A stretch of 64,000 nucleotides of DNA, taken from the NCBI GenBank assembly GCA_934045075.1, contig OW203744.1, forward strand, positions 3,745,501 to 3,809,500. Reading direction: 5' to 3'. A model generated the notes under the pieces. The model made no database searches and was not told where the DNA came from. It saw only the letters and a program-made list of their open reading frames with translations. This document shows, piece after piece, positions 60,657 to 64,000 of this stretch; the first letter of the stretch is position 1, and the number at the start of each line of letters is the position of its first letter. A program made the translations under genes and the position numbers. The DNA is from Yponomeuta sedellus. Taxonomy: Eukaryota > Arthropoda > Insecta > Lepidoptera > Yponomeutidae.

Positions 60657-61185
60657 TTAGGGTTCCGTACCTCAAAAGGAAAAAACGGAACCCTTATAGG
60701 ATCACTTTGTTGTCCGTCTGTCCGTCCGTCCGTCCGTCTGCCAAGACCCTTTTTCTCAGGAACGCGTGGAGGTATGAAGCTGAAATTTATATCAATTACT
60801 CAAGTCTACTGTCCCTTGAAGCTGTGAAAAAATCAAACTTCTAAGCCAACGCAATCAAAAGATACAGCCGTTTATGCCGCAAATTTTCGACACTTGCAAG
60901 GGAATCAAAACCTACAGGGTGCTTCCCGTGAACTCAGAATCTTGAAATTTGGTACGAAGCAACGTCTTATAGCATAGATAAAGGAAAAATTACGAAAACC
61001 ATAAATTTTTAGTTACATCACATAATATATATTTTTTTAATAATTTTAAACTTACTACACATTTCCTCATAAACGCGTAGAGGTATTAAATTGAAATTCA
61101 TACCAAATACTCAGGTCTATAATACAGGTTTGTACGGAACCCTCGGTGCGCGAGTCTGACTCGCACTTGGCCGGTTTTTTATTTA
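60657..61185 (+). repeat. Lepidopteran 'acggaaccct' repeat, full
   Basis: Starts 'tagggttccgtacctcaaaa' with a TCCGTCCG tract and ends 'acggaaccctcggtgcgcg', 'ctgactcgcacttggccgg', T run. No coding capacity seen. Confidence 0.75.
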
Positions 61186-61289
61186 ATACATTCACACTAA
61201 TCGATTAAAGTTTATGTAAATTATAATTTATTTATTTACTTTGATTAAATAAATCATCTGGTGTAAGTGTTGTTATTTAATACATTCAC

Positions 61290-61440
61290 ACTATAGTATT
61301 TTCTAAGGTTAACACGAGCAGTAGACATAAAACTGTTTTTATACGGATTTATGCTCGTTTAATTTTATAAATCTTTTTACAATTTTCCAACGTTTCGGCA
61401 CTTTTTCAGGTGCCGTGGTCCCGGATGACTAAGGTGACAG
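61290..61440 (+). repeat. Penelope-type noncoding repeat
   Basis: 'ctaaggttaacacgagcagt', then 'acgtttcggcactttttcag' and 'gtgccgtggtcccggatgac'. Confidence 0.65.
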
Positions 61441-62212
61441 GTGTCTTTTAGAAATCATTAACGGTTAGTTTACTACCCTCGGCAAAAATTACAAAAATTA
61501 ATTATGAAGTTACGTTCCAAAATAGACAAACCAATTATTTTTTATATAAAGTCAACAATATTGATTATTAGTAATTGAAGTTAAAATTAAATTTATAAAC
61601 TAATTACTTTATATGAACTTAAAGATACCGATTATTAATTAAAATTAAATTTATTTTTATTATTTATTCTACAGTCACACTTCTAGCAAGGGGGTCTCAT
61701 GCACTTAAGCACTCCGTATAAAAACAGTTTTAATTACATTCACACTAATGGATTAAAGTGTTCGATATCCTATTTTATTAGGGACAGTTTTAAGATTTAC
61801 TTATTTTTAAGATTTCTCATATTCCAGGTTGTGAATTGAGCTCATTTTTTTTTTTTTTTTATTCTCTAGGAAGACTAACAGCTATTACAGGTTTACATTA
61901 CATAGATAAATAGAAAAATATAATGCTTTTGAAACCATTTCTCAACTATTTACAATCAGGGCCGGAAATGCCCGCCTCCTTTACTTAATTACAAATATTT
62001 ATACAAATTTTATTATCAAACCCTTAGATTTCTACAATCATTAAAAAATATACATTGCGCAAGCGAGACGGCTTTTTAGATGTAACAGTAGCCTTAATAC
62101 CTAATGGTCTATACATTTGTAACAGCACAAGAGCAGCGGCGCTTGATGCTTCTTTAGTTTCGGTAAAAAAACTTAACCAACTGACGCTGACGTCAGCTTA
62201 TTAAATAAAGAA
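61441..62212. other. No gene recognised
   Basis: AT-rich. 61850-61960 (T run, 'ctctaggaagactaacagct', 'gggccggaaatgcccg') may be another LINE 3' module. Confidence 0.35.
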
Positions 62213-62399
62213 ATGAACATTAATGGATACCCGAAATGGTCCTTTTGTCGTTTGCTATTTAATGGTGAAAGCTGTAAACCAGTAATGCACGGTCGCCGTG
62301 CGTGGTTTGAATTTGGAATCTCTGAATGTCGTTATGTCGTTACTTCGAACGCAAATATAAATTGTCCCGAAATCATTTCTGGATTCAACCTCTTTTCAG
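62213..62399 (+). CDS. Candidate exon ending in a strong donor
   Basis: Frame from ATG 62213 (MNINGYPKWSFCRLLFNGES, CKPVMHGRRAWFEFGISECR, YVVTSNANINCPEIISGFNL, FSG) to CAG/GTAAGTGG, leaving one base (phase 1). It is open upstream of the ATG for some codons too, so the start is not fixed. Six Cys and varied residues look protein-like, but no domain is recognised. The CTCTTTTCAG before GTAAGT also resembles an acceptor, so the site could be read either way. Confidence 0.35.
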
Positions 62400-62699
62400 G
62401 TAAGTGGACGTTTTAGGCACAGGCTGGCCGGTAAAAAGCTGGCAGGTTTGAAAAAATAAACATTACCTACAAAGGTCACAAGGAAATTTCTTTTTCTTTT
62501 TTTCATAATTATAGCTGTGGGTGCCAGTATTGTAATATGTTTTGAGTTATGGCTGGCTGGTAAAAAGTGAGCGGCTAAAAAACATTACTACCCACAAAAT
62601 GTCGCACCGAAATATTTTTCATGATGGCTATGGGTGCCTGTATTAAACGTTTTGGATTCGAGATAGCTGGTAAAGAAGGTAGAAGAGTTGAAAAAAGAA

Positions 62700-62960
62700 C
62701 CGATACTACAAACGTCAAATAGTTATTTGTTATACAAGAGTGCAAAGTTGCTTTTTAACCGCGTGTTCAATTTTGATGACCGAGCAAGCGAAGGATTCTA
62801 AAATTAAATCACGAGCGCAGCGAGTGATTCAAAATTAGAATCCTGAGCGTTAGCAAGGGAATCAAAAGAGCACGAGGTGAAAAATCTTTGCACTCGAGTG
62901 CAACACGTAACTTTTCATTCCACCTCAGCGAGGAAATGACTAAATGCAAAAAAAAAACGT
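62700..62960 (+). repeat. 'gagtgcaaag' fold-back repeat, long copy
   Basis: ACAAGAGTGCAAAGTTG at one end and 'aatctttgcactcgagtgca' near the other, with 'cacgagcgcagcgagtgatt' inside. Related to 25706-25900. Confidence 0.7.
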
Positions 62961-63124
62961 TTACAATCACAAGATATTTCAGTTTAGGTATTAATTACTA
63001 CATTATGACAGCTAAGTATTACAGAATGATCTTTAAATTATAACAAAATAATACTAAGGTATAATTAAGAAAATTTTAAAGTAACGTTGCTACAGTTATT
63101 TAAATTGAGTGTGATATTTTTTTA

Positions 63125-63240
63125 ATTCACAAACTAAGTGCACACGATGTTCTAAATTCAATTTACTTTATCCTCTAGAGAATAAAAACGGTTTTTCCAC
63201 TCAGATATTGAAGATTAAAAATACTCTTTCCGAGATGGTG
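63125..63240 (+). repeat. Copy of the 28.43-28.53 kb segment
   Basis: 'cacaaactaagtgcacacga', 'ttactttatcctctag' and 'aaaaatactctttccgag'. Confidence 0.7.
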
Positions 63241-63643
63241 GGATGATGGTGGGATCTCAATATAATCAAAGGTAACTTTATGCCCAACCTTTGTTTACAA
63301 TAATAATAAAACTTTATAACCGAAAAGTACGATTAATGTGAGTTACGTAATTTATTTCTTTGTAATGTCAATATAAAATGAATACAATTGGCACAAAGAT
63401 GAAATGTCAATAGATTGAATTATAAAATATAATAAATTTTTTGATACAGAATCCTACATGAATGAACTTTCTATCTGAAATAAAACTGTACTAAAGTCAG
63501 CAAGTAAATACAAAAAAAAAACTAAAAAATTTTGAGAACCACAAATATATGTTGAGAACCACAAATATATGGTTGAGTTTTCGAAAAAAAACTGTTATTT
63601 CTTAACAAGTTTTAAAATATTGTTATTAATATTAAATAAGAAG

Positions 63644-63732
63644 AGGTGTGGTTACACAACGAAAAAAAAAACTTTTACAATGTTAAATTTTACATTGTAA
63701 AAGTTTTTTTTTTTCGTTGTGTAACCACACCT
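63644..63732. repeat. Near-perfect 89-bp palindrome
   Basis: AGGTGTGGTTACACAACG, an A run, CTTTTACAATGT, and the complement. One extra T in the right arm. Confidence 0.93.
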
Positions 63733-64000
63733 ATCATGTCCTCTCGAATGGGAACAAAATATGTTTTTCGACTACTAGCGTATAAACTACTAGCGAATAA
63801 AGTCCTGTCCAAAATGAGAAGTAGTAATGCCAAAAAAATAAAGAATCTCAAAAATGGGTGACTTAATTTTAAATTAGAAAAATGATAGACAGAATTAAAA
63901 AAAAAATGGTGTAAGGAGGTTTGCACCGTTACAATTACATAGGCTGCTACTTATGTATGCGGAATCTGGGATAACAATAATTTTAAACGCAATGTCTGAC
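63733..64000. other. Repeat scraps at window end
   Basis: 'ggtgtaaggaggtttgcacc' (63908) matches 23078. 'ggctgctacttatgtatgcg' matches the complement at 2308. No gene. Confidence 0.45.

Overview
This window is eukaryotic intergenic and intronic DNA, almost certainly from a moth or butterfly (Lepidoptera). The evidence is its repeat content: tRNA-derived SINEs ending in ACATAAC-type tails, small Helitrons ending in CTAG/CTAA, RTE, Jockey-like and Penelope-like retroelement remnants, many TA-flanked MITEs, and the 'acggaaccctcggtgcg' repeat at 60.7-61.2 kb. There is no bacterial operon, no CRISPR array and no long uninterrupted host gene. Most short open frames are chance frames over repeats.

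Names used below. TLF = tRNA-like foldback element, a short repeat holding a tRNA-like core with A and B boxes. 5S-SINE = SINE whose head resembles the internal promoter of 5S rRNA. SINE-A and SINE-B = two tRNA-headed SINE families. LINE-J = 3' ends of a Jockey-like LINE. LINE tail = a short 3' module with a (C)TTTTAGTAATAAGGCCGCC core and TATC-type tail. MITE-1 to MITE-9 = terminal-inverted-repeat families.

Layout. 0-12 kb: dense SINE, TLF and LINE debris, ending in a tandem TLF array and a 128-bp satellite. 12-20 kb: two head-to-tail Helitron dimers, one convincing minus-strand candidate host exon (15596-15725), a LINE-J end and palindromic Penelope-type noncoding repeats. 20-30 kb: very long tetranucleotide arrays, MITEs, a Penelope GIY-YIG remnant and a broken two-exon THAP-domain gene (27.2-28.1 kb). 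30-35.4 kb: an almost complete LINE (ORF1, then ORF2 with endonuclease and reverse transcriptase, one frameshift) inserted into a MITE-3 copy. 35-48 kb: MITEs, one with a MADF-domain fragment, an RTE fragment, another candidate host exon (43070-43156), and two large inverted repeats. 48-64 kb: a pogo-like MITE, a Penelope C-terminus, a candidate first coding exon (MGNAVR, 54721-54738), paired TLF insertions with target duplications, and several near-perfect palindromes.

The three best exon candidates are all on the minus strand, so part of the window may be introns of one long minus-strand gene; this is inference. The most unusual material is the TLF family: copies of different length and internal arrangement, three of them flanked by 12-bp and one by 10-bp apparent target duplications, with fold-back rearrangements. 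The 5S-headed SINE family is the second point of interest. All coordinates of repeats are by eye and may be off by a few bases.
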